Below are positions 44,475 to 56,928 of a stretch of 64,000 bases of DNA, piece after piece. Position numbers and translations under genes: made by a program. Position 1 is the stretch's first letter. Each line of letters begins with the position of its first letter. Under the pieces are notes generated by a model that was not told the origin of the DNA, searched no databases, and saw only the letters and a list, made by a program, of their open reading frames with translations. The stretch comes from Oscheius onirici (taxonomy: Eukaryota > Nematoda > Chromadorea > Rhabditida > Rhabditidae): contig OW051471.1 in NCBI GenBank assembly GCA_932521025.1, forward strand, positions 5,766,001-5,830,000, in the 5' to 3' direction.

Positions 44475-45897
44475 TTATTTTTTGTTAACTAACACCGCAC
44501 AGAGGACATTCAATCCACCTATGTTGACCATAGTGCTGGATCGCATTTGCCATACTGTCAGTTGACTATTCAGAACAGCTTCTGAAAGGCAATCTTGCTG
44601 TAACAAAATGATGAACTGACCAATAGTCCTCTTGTCCTTTGTTAAAATGACAGCTTTTCCTTCTGTTTTCACGACACGTTCGAATTCCTTCAACAGCTGA
44701 GGGTACAGAATTCTGTTATCGGCTACTGAGCCAATTTTCTTTCCGAATCTGAAACCATCGTACAAAAACAGAAAAGGAAACCAACGGCATATCTGTCACT
44801 ATCGCATCGAAAGAGTCATTTGCGAAGGAAAGAGAAATGGCATCCATATTGCAGAATTCTATAGTAGAAAGTCCGAAACTACCCGCATTGTGATTGAAGT
44901 TCTCAGCGCATCTTTCCAGCGCCTTTTCATGATTATCGACTCCCATCCAATGGGTGTCAGGAAAGGCCAGTGCACCTTCAATTGGAATCGATCCCCCGCC
45001 GCACAAAGGATCGAGTAACTTGTCACCTGAAGAAGATGGCTGAAAACTAAATAACCAAAGACATACCTGGTTTCGGAGCTGCAAGAGCAACCATTGAATA
45101 ACAAATTGAACTTCTAAGAGTCGTTGGTCCAAAGACGACGATGTTTCGTTTGAAAAGAGACTCCTCATTCAAGGCTATCATCACGAGCATCTGAGCTATT
45201 TTGGTTCCGGAACGGCAATGTGTAAAAACCTTGTCTTTTATAATGTTGAGCATAATCTCCATCATATACTGTTTCATGTCCGGTTTCCATCCGAAAATAT
45301 TGTTCAGCTGAGCGCCAAAAACTCGAGCAGCATCCATCGATGAAAAGTTGTGCGCTTCTTTCGAGCCGCCACGCTTACAAGTTACTCTGAAGTTGTAAGA
45401 AAAGGTTAGGGAAAATACCGAAATGAAGGAGATTCTTCTGTGACCAGTTGAAATGTTCCACTCTCGATAAAGGTTTTTACCATGTTCTGAACTTATTTCA
45501 GAATACAGCGCAAAACTACCTTTATCTGTGAGAGTCCTTCAGTAATGTTCCTTCCCTCCTTTGCACTTTGCCACCAATCTACGGCATCAGCCCAATTCAC
45601 TTTCACCACCTCTTTTCTAATTAAATCCAGTGCTTTTTCAGCAGACAACGTATCCAATCCTTCGACTGGAAACTCGTACAAAACGGCAAAGAGGTTATCC
45701 ACGGCCCGTAATTTGCCAAGCTAAAATAGAAATTTTGATGGAACGCCAAAATTTACCTCAAGCAGTTTACTTTTCTCAACAGCAAAACGAATATTTCCTC
45801 GGTGAGCAAAACATTTTACTCCGAAACGCGATTTCACCTCGACTGCAGCAACAGTTTCAAAGCCTGTTGCCACAGTACCGAAAATGGGAGTTTGCAT
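44475..45897 (-). CDS. THUMP-domain tRNA guanine-N2 methyltransferase (THUMPD3-like)
   Basis: A THUMP plus Rossmann methyltransferase of the Trm14/THUMPD3 group, which makes m2G in tRNA. The N-terminus is MQTPIFGTVATGFETVAAVE, then LRAVDNLFAVLYEFP (THUMP) and MDAARVFGAQLNNIFGWKPD. The SAM site is LLDPLCGGGSIPIEGALAF, and the catalytic motif IV is TDMPFGKKIGS, matching the TDLPFG type of THUMPD3. It ends VLVNKK. The start at 45897 is chosen by homology; an in-frame ATG at 45942 would add 15 residues. Confidence 0.88.
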
Positions 45898-46226
45898 CTG
45901 AACTTCGTGATTTAGCTTGAAACGGCCAGCGAGATAGATCATACGAATGCAGGTTGAGATTGGATAAGTGACACCGTAAGTGTTTATTGTGCCGTAAAAC
46001 AGATTAAATTCACATTTTAAAGTGACGATAAGTACCCCTACAAGAAGAGGGAACTGAAGTCTACTACAATAAGAAACCGTAAACAAATAGAAATACAGCT
46101 CAGAACGGAAAGTGGAGGTCATTTAAAATAAATTAGAAACAAAAAAAATGTGCCCGTATGTTGAACCGCAGTAATGTAGTAGATCGAGATGTGCGTACAA
46201 AATGCTTCAGGTTGCCCGCAACAGCA

Positions 46227-49141
46227 TTAGTCATCCAATGTTATGCAATCTTCAGCTTTCTAAGAAAAAAAGTTTAATGACAAAAATAATCTGACCTTCT
46301 CATTGTCACTCTTGGCATCCTTTTCTCCGTTTTTAGGATGCATGGTTGAAAGATGAGTCTCGAGAAGATGATAGCTGCTACACTTGAAAGAACACACGTC
46401 ACAAGAGTACATAATTTCAGCCGAACACAGCTTAATTTGATGATCAGCAACAAGATGTTGCAGCATGTTGAAGGCGTATTGCTAAAGAGCACATTTTAAA
46501 GAAATAAAAAACGTACCTTAGAGCACAGTTTACATTTTCCGCCGTCTTCCTTCTTTTGGGCTTTCTGCAGCAAATCGGCCGTGACCAGTCCATGAGACAT
46601 AACAAGATGTCGTTCGAGACCCTCGTAAGTCCAGAAACGATCCCGACAACGGCTACAAGCAAGTGGAGCTCCCTGGTTCATGTCAGACACTACTTTTCCG
46701 CGCATTTGTTTATGATTCGCCTGAAACTTATGATGTCTTATGAATATGAGGAAACTACTTGAAGATGAGCGAGATACTTCTCTTTATCTTGAACTGGACT
46801 ATCGCAAATTTCACATGTGATTTGTGAATGCATGGACGCAGGCGAAGCTGAAGACAAGTTCATAATCTGTCGGGCTGCAGTCGGATTGATCTGAAAACAA
46901 TTTTGAGAAGTGCGTAACAGAAAGAAAACTTACAGAGCCAGGAGCTGCTCGTTTGAGGGCGTGTTGAGCGAGTTGCTGTTGTGCGGCCATAATCGCTCTT
47001 TGATTCAATCCCATTGTCAGATTTCCCTTGTTAGCAGCAGCTACAGCAGCAGCAAGGCTAGTCGAGTTTGCTTGACTAGTTTTACCAGTCGCTTGCTTTT
47101 GAAGGTGTTGTTGCATGGCTGAAATACTAAGTTGAAACCAAAATTCAAAGCGAACAAACCGGCAATGAGAGCATTATTGCCAGCCTGTTGCATGTTCTTG
47201 TTAATCAGACTACCAAGTTGGCGCTGAAGATGTTGCTGCTGCTGATTACGGAGCAACTGCTGTTGCAACATGGCAACCTGATTGTTGATCACGCTTCTGT
47301 TAGCAAGTCCTCGCTGCGCCTGTGACTGATTATTCTGAAGCTGATTGGTCTTCTTCTAAAAATGTTAATTATATTGCAATTATCTGGAGACTTACCTGCT
47401 GAACTTGAGCGGCTTGTTGCTGTTGAAGAATCGTTGGATCAATTGGTGGCCGTTCCCACAGCCAACGGTTAATTGTCAGGATATCGTCTTGTCCCTGAAA
47501 TCATTGTGAGTAAAAACTACACCAGTTGGCAAAACCTTCGGTGCCATAACAGAGCGGATTTTCGAGTACTCCTTTTTGCAACCCTTCATGTGCTGATCAC
47601 GGGACCCTTTGAGTTGGAAGTCGTCTTCGCAGATCAGACACGGATACTTGGCTTGCTGTTCGTCCTTTGTAGCAACGACCAAATGCGACTCGCTAAATGT
47701 GAATATGCGGAAATACTAAAAGTAAATTACAGATAATGATTAATAAGACGCTGTTCGTTAGTGTCGTACTCGGGACACATGGCACACTGATACTTTCCAG
47801 CAGTGAAGTGACTCTTCGAGCGATGATTTTGAAGAATCAGACGAGATTCAGTTTGAAAACCGCAAACTTGGCAGTTTAAAATAGGGAGCTTGTAAACTTC
47901 GTTCTTCTTTTTCAAGGCTTCCCAGACAGGTTTCAACTGAGCGGCAACCTAGAAACCGAATGATAAACCATGGCTGAGCTAGTACTAACAGTCTTGTAGG
48001 TTTCGATGTTTTTTGGCATCTCTGGAAGATTTCTGGCGTGAACAATGTCGCAGTAAGTAGCCTCTTGAACAAGATCCTGTCCAATATCCAAAAGAAGTTT
48101 AGTCATGTGAGGAGCCGGGTTGTTAGCCTGAAAAACGAATATAAAGACTGATATTTGGATTAAACCTTTAGCTGCTGCTTCTCCTTTTTCTCGACTTCGC
48201 TGGGTTTTGGTCTTTCTTCGCCAAACATTTTTGTGATGACCTTAGACAATGGAAACTCCGGATCGTGCTCGATGAGCATGTCAACGACCTAAAACCGTAA
48301 AAATTTAGAACCGTAAAATGACTACTCACACTGCTCGGAGGGAAGGAAATGGTGTTTGGCAGGACCAACTTTTTGTCCAAAATGAGTTTCCTTACACTCA
48401 GAGGTTCTTTCTGCACTTGCACGTTTATAGCTCCCAGCAGAGCATCGAGAATTTTCCGATCAACGTTCCTGTTGTGATTGATAGCCTGAAAAGATATTGA
48501 ACAAGCGTTTATGGCAAGCCTACATCTTGAACATAATCATCCAACTTGTCAAGAAGCGCCTCTGGACTATTCAGTTCACATTTTTTCTCCTCTTCTTTTT
48601 TTATCTGAAATTAGAAAGAATAATAGTAAAGAGAGAACACCTACTTCGGTAGTTTGCTTCTCTTCTTCGATCTTGACTTTTTTCGGAAAAGGTTCTTGAA
48701 CTTCCTTCGCTTCATCATCATCGTCCAGCTCAATACATTCCACCGGATCTTCGGCCACTAAACGAAAATGTTACAGAAAAACGTTGTGCACTAACCTTGA
48801 GAGCCATTAGCTTTCCCGTTTTCATCACATTGTTCGTTTTTCTCTTCAGTGTGGAATCCATTGCCCTGAGTATCACAATGTCCATTTTTTCTATTTTCTA
48901 CTTCCATCACTTCACAATCAGATTCTTCTTCGTGGTCAACAGGGGATACGGCCTCTTTGATTTTCTGAAATTTTTGTGTTGCTAAAGAACAAAATGTCGA
49001 AAACAATGATGCTGTGTCTGTGTGCGAGATGCGATTGTATTATTTTGAAAAACAAACCATTTGACGGATTGTTTCCTCGGATTGACTGCAAGCATTTTCC
49101 TCTGGAAGCACAGGAGCGACTCCATCTGTAGTTGAGACCAT
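46227..49141 (-). CDS. mep-1: MEP-1, zinc-finger chromatin/germline regulator
   Basis: Orthologue of C. elegans MEP-1, partner of LET-418/Mi-2 and of the MOG proteins, which represses germline genes in soma. The N-terminal half is acidic (EAVSPVDHEEESDCEVMEVE; ECIELDDDDEA). A conserved block runs VVDMLIEHDPEFPLSKVITK. Seven C2H2 fingers follow: CQVCGFQTESR, CAMCPEYDTNEQ, CLICEDDFQLKG, CEICDSPVQDK, CSRCRDRFWTYEG, CKLCSKQYAF and CDVCSFKCSSYH. The third and fourth are separated by a long Gln/Asn-rich region (47,000-47,450). The C-terminus is EDCITLDD. IELDDDD and ITLDD look like SUMO-interaction motifs (inference). About 14 exons. Confidence 0.92.
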
Positions 49142-49644
49142 CACTGGTCCTTTGCTCCAGTGCTAAGGTCCGCTAAATACGATTTTGTTCGTGACAAAAG
49201 AAAAAAGTGATTGAATAAGAAAATACTGTCCGAGAAATGATCAACAACGAGAAATAAACTAACTGGTTTAAAACTAATGATAGAAATCGATAACGGAAGA
49301 AGCGAGATGCGACTTTTTTGTTTTGTTATGAGGTTCATGTCCTTTTTGTGAAATTCGAAAGCCAAACTGGCGAACTCAAATTATTTAGAAGAAATACATA
49401 GAGGGAGTTTGAAAAGGTGAGGAAATGTCTTGAATATGAGAATAGAATGTCAGCCATCCTCTTATTGAAAGGCTAAGGTCGCCCGAAGTGTATTTCGAAC
49501 TTTTCAACCCCTTTGCACTGTCAAAATGGAAAATGAGGGCAATTGTTTTATCGAAATTTTGTGAGGAATCCGACCACCACGTCCGTTTTTTGAAATAATC
49601 CCCTTTTCATTGTTTTCATATCCCCTACAGTTTGGCACTCTGAA
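49142..49644. other. Intergenic upstream of mep-1
   Basis: The mep-1 promoter region, AT-rich with no clear gene. It ends at a hAT-like element. Confidence 0.45.
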
Positions 49645-49980
49645 ATAAACATGGCTCCAGGCCAGGCCGGAACTTTCAGGCCTGGGCCTGGTTTCCGTAC
49701 TTAGCCGTGGGTAGGGGGTCGGACCAAAAATGAAGGTACCCTTGTTAGAATGAATTTTTAGCATAATTTAGACATCAATATTAGAAAGTTATTGATTGGT
49801 TTTATAGTTCCACTTTTTTCTAAAAATGACCAAAAAATAGCCTTTTTGTTCGAGAAATACCAAAATTCTCTTCCGGGCCGGCCCTCAGGCCGGCATTTCC
49901 AGGCCTGGGCCTGGCCCGGGCCAAGCCGTGCCCAGAATTTCAGGCCTGGCCTAGGCCGGCCTGGTCTGACAGCCATGTCT
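49645..49980. mobile_element. hAT-like MITE G (CAGGCCTG units), 8-bp duplication
   Basis: Flanked by direct ACTCTGAA copies at 49637-49644 and 49981-49988. The termini ATAAACATGGCTCCAGGCC and (reversed) AGACATGGCTGTCAGACCAG are inverted. Inside them lie arrays of CAGGCCTGGGCCTGG-type, self-complementary units. It is 336 bp, non-coding. Confidence 0.8.
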
Positions 49981-49988
49981 ACTCTGAA

Positions 49989-51882
49989 GCCGCTGGTAAC
50001 AAGTTATGTCGAGAATTTAAGCAACAATTAAGTTTTGAACTTGGAAATAAGTTGCACAGTTCTATTACATTTGTAGAGGTACGAAATGGGTCAGACGACA
50101 AAGTTGGCTGGTACATGTCGGATCTGGGGGAAAATAACTTGAGTACAGGACTGGTTGACTGAGTATCGAATGCCGTCGTGCCAGGTCCTGTCACGACAGC
50201 AGCGTGATTACGGCAGACTACTTTTTCCGTGGACCAAAAAAGTCTTCACCTGTTCTTTTCAAAGAGCTCATCTGAACGAAATTCAAAAAAGTTTGTCTCA
50301 AACATTTATGTGGGTGCCTAATCCTCAGATACTGCTGTTTCAAATCCCAGTTTTGTTATTGAAAAAAAAACTCATAGCATTTGGTTGCTGGTTAGCAGGG
50401 TGGATATAGGTAACATTGAACATACCTACTATATATTGAGCTTCAATAATGTCAGAGTTTTTGAGCGGCATTTTTGACATGCTTAGGTACGCAGCCGAAT
50501 TGCAGCGAAATTGGGCATTTGATACTCAGTTGGAAACTGAGCACCGAACAGCGGTCATCGCAATTGTCGCTCGCGATAACGCGCGCGAAAAAAATGATGG
50601 AACTAACAGAAAGCTGTAGGTCCGTCTCACCATCTGAAGACCACCTGCCTGTCTTGGCCGAGTCCGATTTACCCTAGAAGTCTGGGAGTGTTGCAGAGGA
50701 ACAGCAAGCCGTGTATGTACCCCGACCAGGTACCGAGTTTTTGTTCTTTGAACGTATGACGAAATATTTAACACTGCTGGAAAGAGGTGGAAACGAGGAG
50801 TAAAATGATATGCATCATTTGATGGTAACTAGAAACTGATATCCACGACGACTTGCGGAAGGGTTGGCGGTAAGTGGCGCGGGCGGCTGACCGCTGTGGG
50901 GGCAAATAGAATAAAAAGAGCGTATAGGCCAGCACAATCGATCAATAATACGCCAAGGTCCATTAGCAGGCGTCAATCCAAGGGTTTCTACAAGTTATAT
51001 GATTTCGAAGTTGAGGGTTTCAGTCTCTGGAGTAGTTATTTTCAAAATTTTGGATAAGAAAAGATTTTTGCTAAACGGCGTTGCAAACTTTAAGCTGTGG
51101 AAAATGTCTAGATAGTCGCAGTCTGGATAACTGACAATGAGTACACTACGCTTTCCGGATCAGATCCATTCACAACGAAAGAAAAAGAGCTGCATGGCGA
51201 GCTGTCTTTCAAAAACGAACAATTGTTCGGTAGCGAACGCGGTATGAGGACCCAAAAACTCCCATATTGTTAGCGAGAGTGAACGGCGAAAGCTGAATGG
51301 GGCTATATTGCCTGGCCAAGTAACAGATTAAGAAAAACCGCCTAAACTGAAAATCCCCTTATTGTGAAGAGTTGGCTTGATTGTGGTAGACCTTGTTGTG
51401 ACCAGGTCGAGGATTTCGGTTGGCGGGAAGAAAGTAGTTGATGACGTGCAAATGTTATTTAGTTTTATCGATTGTGCGAATTCCACCCGGGACCAAATAC
51501 ATAAAAGAGGCGGGTCGAGCATTACATCCCAAGCAATCAAATGCCGGAGAAGTGAGAGATGAGACAGCCCGGCTTGTATTATTGATCAAGGTCTCTGTCC
51601 AACTAGGTCATCTTTCGTTCTCCCACGGCCATTAAATATTACCACAACGGGAAAAACTGAGCATATCAAACCAGATCTTTCATGTAGACGCTCAGCTTGC
51701 TTTGTATAGCTTACATTTGACAGACAGTTGGATTGTCTCATTCATTACTAGCGGCATATGAAGTTCAATGTCAGTGTAGATACACCTAGGCAATATGGGT
51801 CTGACTTCCTTATTTGAAGAACCATATGAGACCGTTAACAGTCATTTCTAGCAACTTATCAATAGTACAATATAATAGTGCA
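49989..51882. other. Gene-poor region, nothing assigned
   Basis: 1.9 kb with only short overlapping frames on both strands (for example 50,155-50,409 plus and 50,526-50,774 minus) that lack domains or splice support. It may hold decayed repeats or regulatory DNA. Confidence 0.4.
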
Positions 51883-52724
51883 TTAGGCATACGGCGGTGT
51901 GCTGGCCGCTGATTCGGAAACTCCATCAGTCGGATCTTCTTTGTATTTTAGAATGCACTCATGGGCTCGTTTGAGCGATTCTCGAAGGTCCGCAATTTCC
52001 TTATTGATTTCTTCCTGAGCCGCTTCAGCCATTTCCACCGTTCTTCTCAAAATCTGGGGAACTGAAAATAGTATCATTATGTTGAGCACATACAAAAGCA
52101 GCATAAATAGGCAACACTTACTGTCATTTTTCATAGTTTTGACGTCTGGTTTTCTGTTTTCCTCCAATGTGAGAGCCTTATGCATAGGAATTGTCGGTTC
52201 CTGGAAAATCTACAAAAAAAAATACGAATTTTCCTCAAATAATCTACCAATTCGTCATAAAATTCGGCCACGACTTGTTGTTCACCATTTGGGAGAGCAA
52301 ATACGGGTTGAAATAGTCTCAAATAATGGAAGGTTGTGACCTGAAAAAGATATACAGGAGAATTCAAAATAACCAACAGATTTTTCATTGTTATCCACGA
52401 AAAAGATGCGAATCTGAATTTCGAACTCTCCCCAACCGGTCTCAGAGACCTCGTACGGCGGATATTCGACAACTGAAAACTAATGTTTTGAGAGATTGAA
52501 AAACAACACTGACCTCTACTACAGTTGGCGTAGCTTTCGTGAAGTTTGAATTGAACCTTACGAATCCATTTCGAAGGGTCTTCCAGGTTGTAAGGTCGGA
52601 GAAAAACAGTCCATCGGTGTGTATGATTATTCTCGCCTTTTTTGGGTAATGCTTGTGCAGTATTTCCAATAATAATAGGCTTTACCAGCCTCTTGCCTTT
52701 CATTCTTTCCACAATTTCTGCCAT
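51883..52724 (-). CDS. gfl-1: YEATS-domain protein GAS41/YEATS4 (GFL-1)
   Basis: A histone acyl-lysine reader, subunit of the NuA4/TIP60 and SRCAP complexes. The start [20 protein letters not shown] is followed by the YEATS core: [60 protein letters not shown] and [17 protein letters not shown]. The hallmark GWGEFEI is present. [15 protein letters not shown] comes next, then a C-terminal coiled coil ([20 protein letters not shown]). About 220 residues, as usual. A TTTTTCAG lies 15 bp before the ATG. Divergent from the ADA3 gene across 240 bp. Confidence 0.93.
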
Positions 52725-52963
52725 TATGAAGAAGTGTAGCTGAAAAATAATTTGTGAAAACAAAATACAAATGTTGAACGAAAGATTCAACAGACTGGGA
52801 AAATTCAAACAAGAGAATGACGACGCTCTGCCGCATTTTTTTCCGCCCTTTAAATCCAACGACACGCTCTATCTCACCACAGCCTGGCACACGTTTTTAC
52901 TCGTTATGGATTTTCCCTCAAAAAGTAGAAAAACATAAAATATTTTCAGGCGACTTTCGGGGA

Positions 52964-55855
52964 ATGAGACCGCGGCGTCGGTCAACGCTCTGTCCGGTCA
53001 GAAATGCGCCCTTGCCTCCTCGACTAGCGCCTGTAATTGAGCGTCCGAAGCCCGTCAAACCAAAACAGGGTGAGTTCTTGTTGACAAACGCTTCTGAATC
53101 GAAATTCAGAGGTAGTGAAAGAGTCAGCTACTAAGAAAAAGGAGCCGATCGAAGAGTTGTCTCCTCGAAGGACGAGAGCGACTCCTGTTGAGAAAGCGCC
53201 CGTTCCTCCTCCGGAATACTGTCCCCTCAAATTGCTTACAGAATGTCCAAAAATAGATCAACTACTCAACAATGAAAGAAAAATGGGAGCTATTTCCCAG
53301 GTCGAAATGGTAAGATTTTTTCTAATCGGAACCGATTGTTCAGATCCGACTTCAACATGATTTGGAATATGTCCTAGCATTTGCGACCGCTACCCACAAC
53401 AGAGCGGTAGGAGAAGTTGCTTTCCTCACTAGCGGTGACTATCCCATCATTGATTTGAGTTTACGGTGAGATTCTCACAGTACAATACGAGTTACCTGTC
53501 CAGACCAGGAGCAGTATATACGAATCGCTTTGTACCGGAAGTAGATGAGAATGAGTACACTCTGGACAACCTGGACATGGGCAAACAAATCTCGTAAGTT
53601 TCTTTTTATCTGTCTCTGTTTGGTTTGTTACAAAAGGTTACGATTCAGATTGTGTGGGCTGCCAACCGATACCGTCGAAGATGAAATTGATTTCTGGCCG
53701 CCGGCTCACATCCCAACACGATTTTGGAAATGGTGTATGGTGAGTAGAAAACAATGAATTGTTAAGAGAAAGTCTCCTAGGAAACATTTCTAATTCCAAT
53801 TGACGCCGATTTTCTTCGTGGTTTTAAGGCAATGTTTGTTGAGCCAGTTCTCACTGACGACTTTGATACTCTGTATGTCAATGGTAAGCCTCTTCATGAC
53901 TGTTTTAATAAAAAAAATATCAGAACCTTTTAAACACAGAAAACGAGAGAAATCTCGAGGAAGAAGCGGTTCAAGTGGAAAGAGAAAAGGCCGTTTGAGT
54001 TCGCCCGAACTGATGCCTCCACCTCCGATGAAAAAGAGGTTGTGTCTTCTAATTTAATCATCGAAAGTCTTCCAGACCACCGTTGAGAGATCGGCTTTGT
54101 CACAGTATTGAGGTAGTAGTGGACGCCCTTCATAGAGAAGCTCAACTCTCAGGCGAGAATCCGCTATCTTACTCGCCTCCTTTCTTGTCTCTCGCCAGAC
54201 TCGTCGAAATTGCAAAGAAAAAAGCGGAAGAGGCGATTATTATCAAGGAAGAAACATTGACAGGTTCGAGTTTATAACTAGCGTTCAAATTCCTTTGAGT
54301 CTTTAGATGCTGATCTTCTCAGCGAAGCATGTGATATGCTGGACGAAATTGAGCGTGAAGAGACAGTTGTGGTCGAAACAGTACTTCCTAAAGAGCAAAG
54401 TCCTGAACCAGTACCACAACCTCCCGAACCTATGCCAGAAAGTCCGAAACGAGTAGCAGACAGTCCGCGGAGAAGTTTTCGGTCACCACGACGTCAGTCT
54501 TTTTTTATTTTGGTTATATCTAGTTCAGTTGCGTCTCCACGATTGAAGACGGAGCCCATAAAAAATGAAGAGGATTTTTCGGAAGCCAACCAAGAAAAAC
54601 TGAATGGTGTCACTGAGAGAGTGGATCTGTCTCCAAGACCGAGAAATGGAGAAAGAAGAGACAGTTTGAAGAGCAATTCAAAGGAGAGTGATGTCAACGT
54701 CGAAATCGAGGAAAAGACAATAGTCAACGGATCAAGAATTAAACCGAAAAAGAAAATTGAAGTCGTCGAAGAAGTGCCGAAAGAAGACAATGAAGAGGAG
54801 AAAAATAAGGAAGAACAGCCGAAAGAAGAAGAAGAAGAAGAAACGGGAGAGAAAAAGAATAAGAGCAAGAAGAAGAAGACCAAGTGGGAGAAACTATTGA
54901 AGAAAAAGTCTGATCGGAATTATAAGAAACAAGAGAGGAAACGCGTGAGAAAACAGCCGGAATCGACATACTGGACGTTTGGTGTCGAATCGGAAGAAGA
55001 ACCTAGTTGTCTTTATGTATCGAGTTCAATGCGACACGAAGATAAATTCGCCAATCCGAAGACGAGGACGTTGCCTATGAAAATGCACCTGCCCAAAAAT
55101 GAGCCGGAGATTGACTTCTCGGATAAAGGAACTGTTCTGGATCCGACTAAAGTCAAACCAAAGAAGGATTGTATCATTCAAAGAGTGTTTACCTGGGACG
55201 AGAAGATCTACCATGGAATTGGCGCCAAGATGATTCAAATCTTGGTGGCTTACTGTAAGTTCCCAGAGCAGACTAATACTGGTTTCCAGATCAATTGCCG
55301 AAATCAGTTTTGGATATTTTCCCCTTTTTCCTTGGACACGATCTGAATGTGGACTATGTGGAGGAGGGCAAAATCCCAGGGGAGGCTGAAGAACTGGTTG
55401 GTTTTCATTGTAATCCGACGCTAATGATGGATACAGGACGAAGTTTCGGCGGAACTGACACTCTGTCAGCAAGAGTTAAAAGAGTTTGAGCCACACATCA
55501 AAGGAACCATCGCTCACATCTGGAGACAGATCGAACGTGATTTCGCCTTCTGGGAGACTTATCGACAGTTGGAAGAGACCGACAACATGGTCAGTTTCGT
55601 CTTTTTTTTATAACAAATCATTTTATTTATAATAACAAAGTATTTCAGTTGTTCCGTCTGGTGGTCAACACATACAACGACTTTCCACGTCGCTTCCCTA
55701 GACCGAGCGAATGGCCGTCGATCCTCACAGCTAAGGCTGCTCGGGAGGAAAAAGTCGAGATGCACTATACTGAACACCTAAGGAAACAACCCACACTCGC
55801 TCTGACTACAGCCGAACCGGTGGAAGATCCAAACGAGGTCGAAGAACTCAGCTGA
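52964..55855 (+). CDS. tada-3: Transcriptional adaptor ADA3 (TADA3), SAGA/ATAC HAT module
   Basis: A structural subunit of Gcn5-containing acetyltransferase complexes. Three blocks align with animal ADA3: PPEYCPLKLLTECPKIDQLL with IRLQHDLEYVLAFA (N-terminal), IDFWPPAHIPTRFWKWCMAM (the P..RFW motif), and the C-terminal LDEVSAELTLCQQELKEFEP with ERDFAFWETYRQLEETDNML. Between the second and third blocks lies a long Glu/Lys-rich, Pro-rich insert (54,340-54,960), larger than in human ADA3. The start at 52964 follows TTTTCAG by 14 bp; an ATG at 52,817 is an alternative. About 13 exons. The identification rests on motif order; overall similarity is low. Confidence 0.78.
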
Positions 55856-56081
55856 TTGTACATATCTTTTCTTATTTATTTCTTGTTCTTTCATTTCGGT
55901 ATTTATTAGTCTACAACGGGCGTTGACCCTGCTCATCTAACCGTATTCGTCTGATCTCGTCATGTACTTGTAATTTGTACTACTGTCATGTAATATCGCA
56001 TAAACCTTTCAACTTTGTCTTCTTCTCGAATGAATGTCGTTTTGTCGACCCTCCTATCTAGTTCTTAATTCGAACTATCAA

Positions 56082-56859
56082 ATGTTAGACGCAGTGATGA
56101 AAAGTGTTCTTCTTCTGCTCGTCGTCATCGTCAAATACACCGTCCAAGCTCCGGGTAAACCTTTGAATCTTACGCTTACGACCGGAAATGTGACTGAGCT
56201 TGTTCCCAATAACACGATTGCTCCAATTTTACCTCAGGTTATTCCATCAGTTTTTGGCTGATGAACTCACTTTAGACAAACGGAACAACTGCATCGAAGG
56301 AAGTTTTGGAGGCGAAAAAAGAATCTGTTGCACTCAAAACCGTAGTAGAAACGACCTTGGCAACTATAGTCGAAGAAACTACGACTATCGATAAAGACGG
56401 TGAAGAGAAAATAGAAGAAGAGGAGAAAGGGGAACAGGTATTTTTGAGTAGAAAGAGTTTTTGAACTCGAAACCTAGAAACCGCCAACAGTGGAGGAAGA
56501 AGAGAAATCTGTTGAAGAAAAGAAACCACTTGAAAAGGAAAATCCAAAGAGTTCTTCATCACAAGTGAGCAATGTATTTGTTAAATACAATTCCCTTTCC
56601 AGACGAAAATTGATGCTCTGGCAGAGCCAGAAGACTCGAACTTTCTCATTTTCATGCTTGTCGGAGTTCTTCTCGTAGTTTGTATTTACCTTTTACAACA
56701 CAACAAAAAGAAAATTCTGGGTGAGAATTTGGAGAATCTCGGTCAGTCAAGATTTCAGGACTGATGTTTGAAGGTCGAAGTTCTCGTCGAAATGTGAGAT
56801 ACAGACGATTGAGCCAACGGGATGACTTGGAACAATACAAGGACGACATCATCTACTAG
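56082..56859 (+). CDS. TGN38-like type I membrane protein
   Basis: A signal peptide (MLDAVMKSVLLLLVVIVKYT) is followed by glycosylation sites (NLTLTTGNVT), a low-complexity Glu/Lys/Thr lumenal stalk, one membrane helix (FLIFMLVGVLLVVCIYLLQH) and a short tail containing VRYRRLSQRDDLEQYKDDII. The YRRL sequence is a YxxPhi sorting signal of the kind used by TGN38 for trans-Golgi retrieval. Low-complexity stalk, one TM and YxxL together suggest a TGN38 relative, but there is little sequence to align. It starts 227 bp after the ADA3 stop on the same strand, so co-transcription is possible. Confidence 0.65.
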
Positions 56860-56928
56860 AAAACAGATTCCCTATATTCCACAGCTTTATTCAACAATCC
56901 CACGACGAGTGATCTTGTGCCTTTTATT

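Noticed and set aside
50526-50774. Minus-strand frame of 82 codons
   Set aside because: No ATG context, domain or splice signals; composition looks non-coding.
54494-54883. Phe/Ser-rich minus-strand frame
   Set aside because: It is the complement of the Glu/Lys-rich ADA3 insert.
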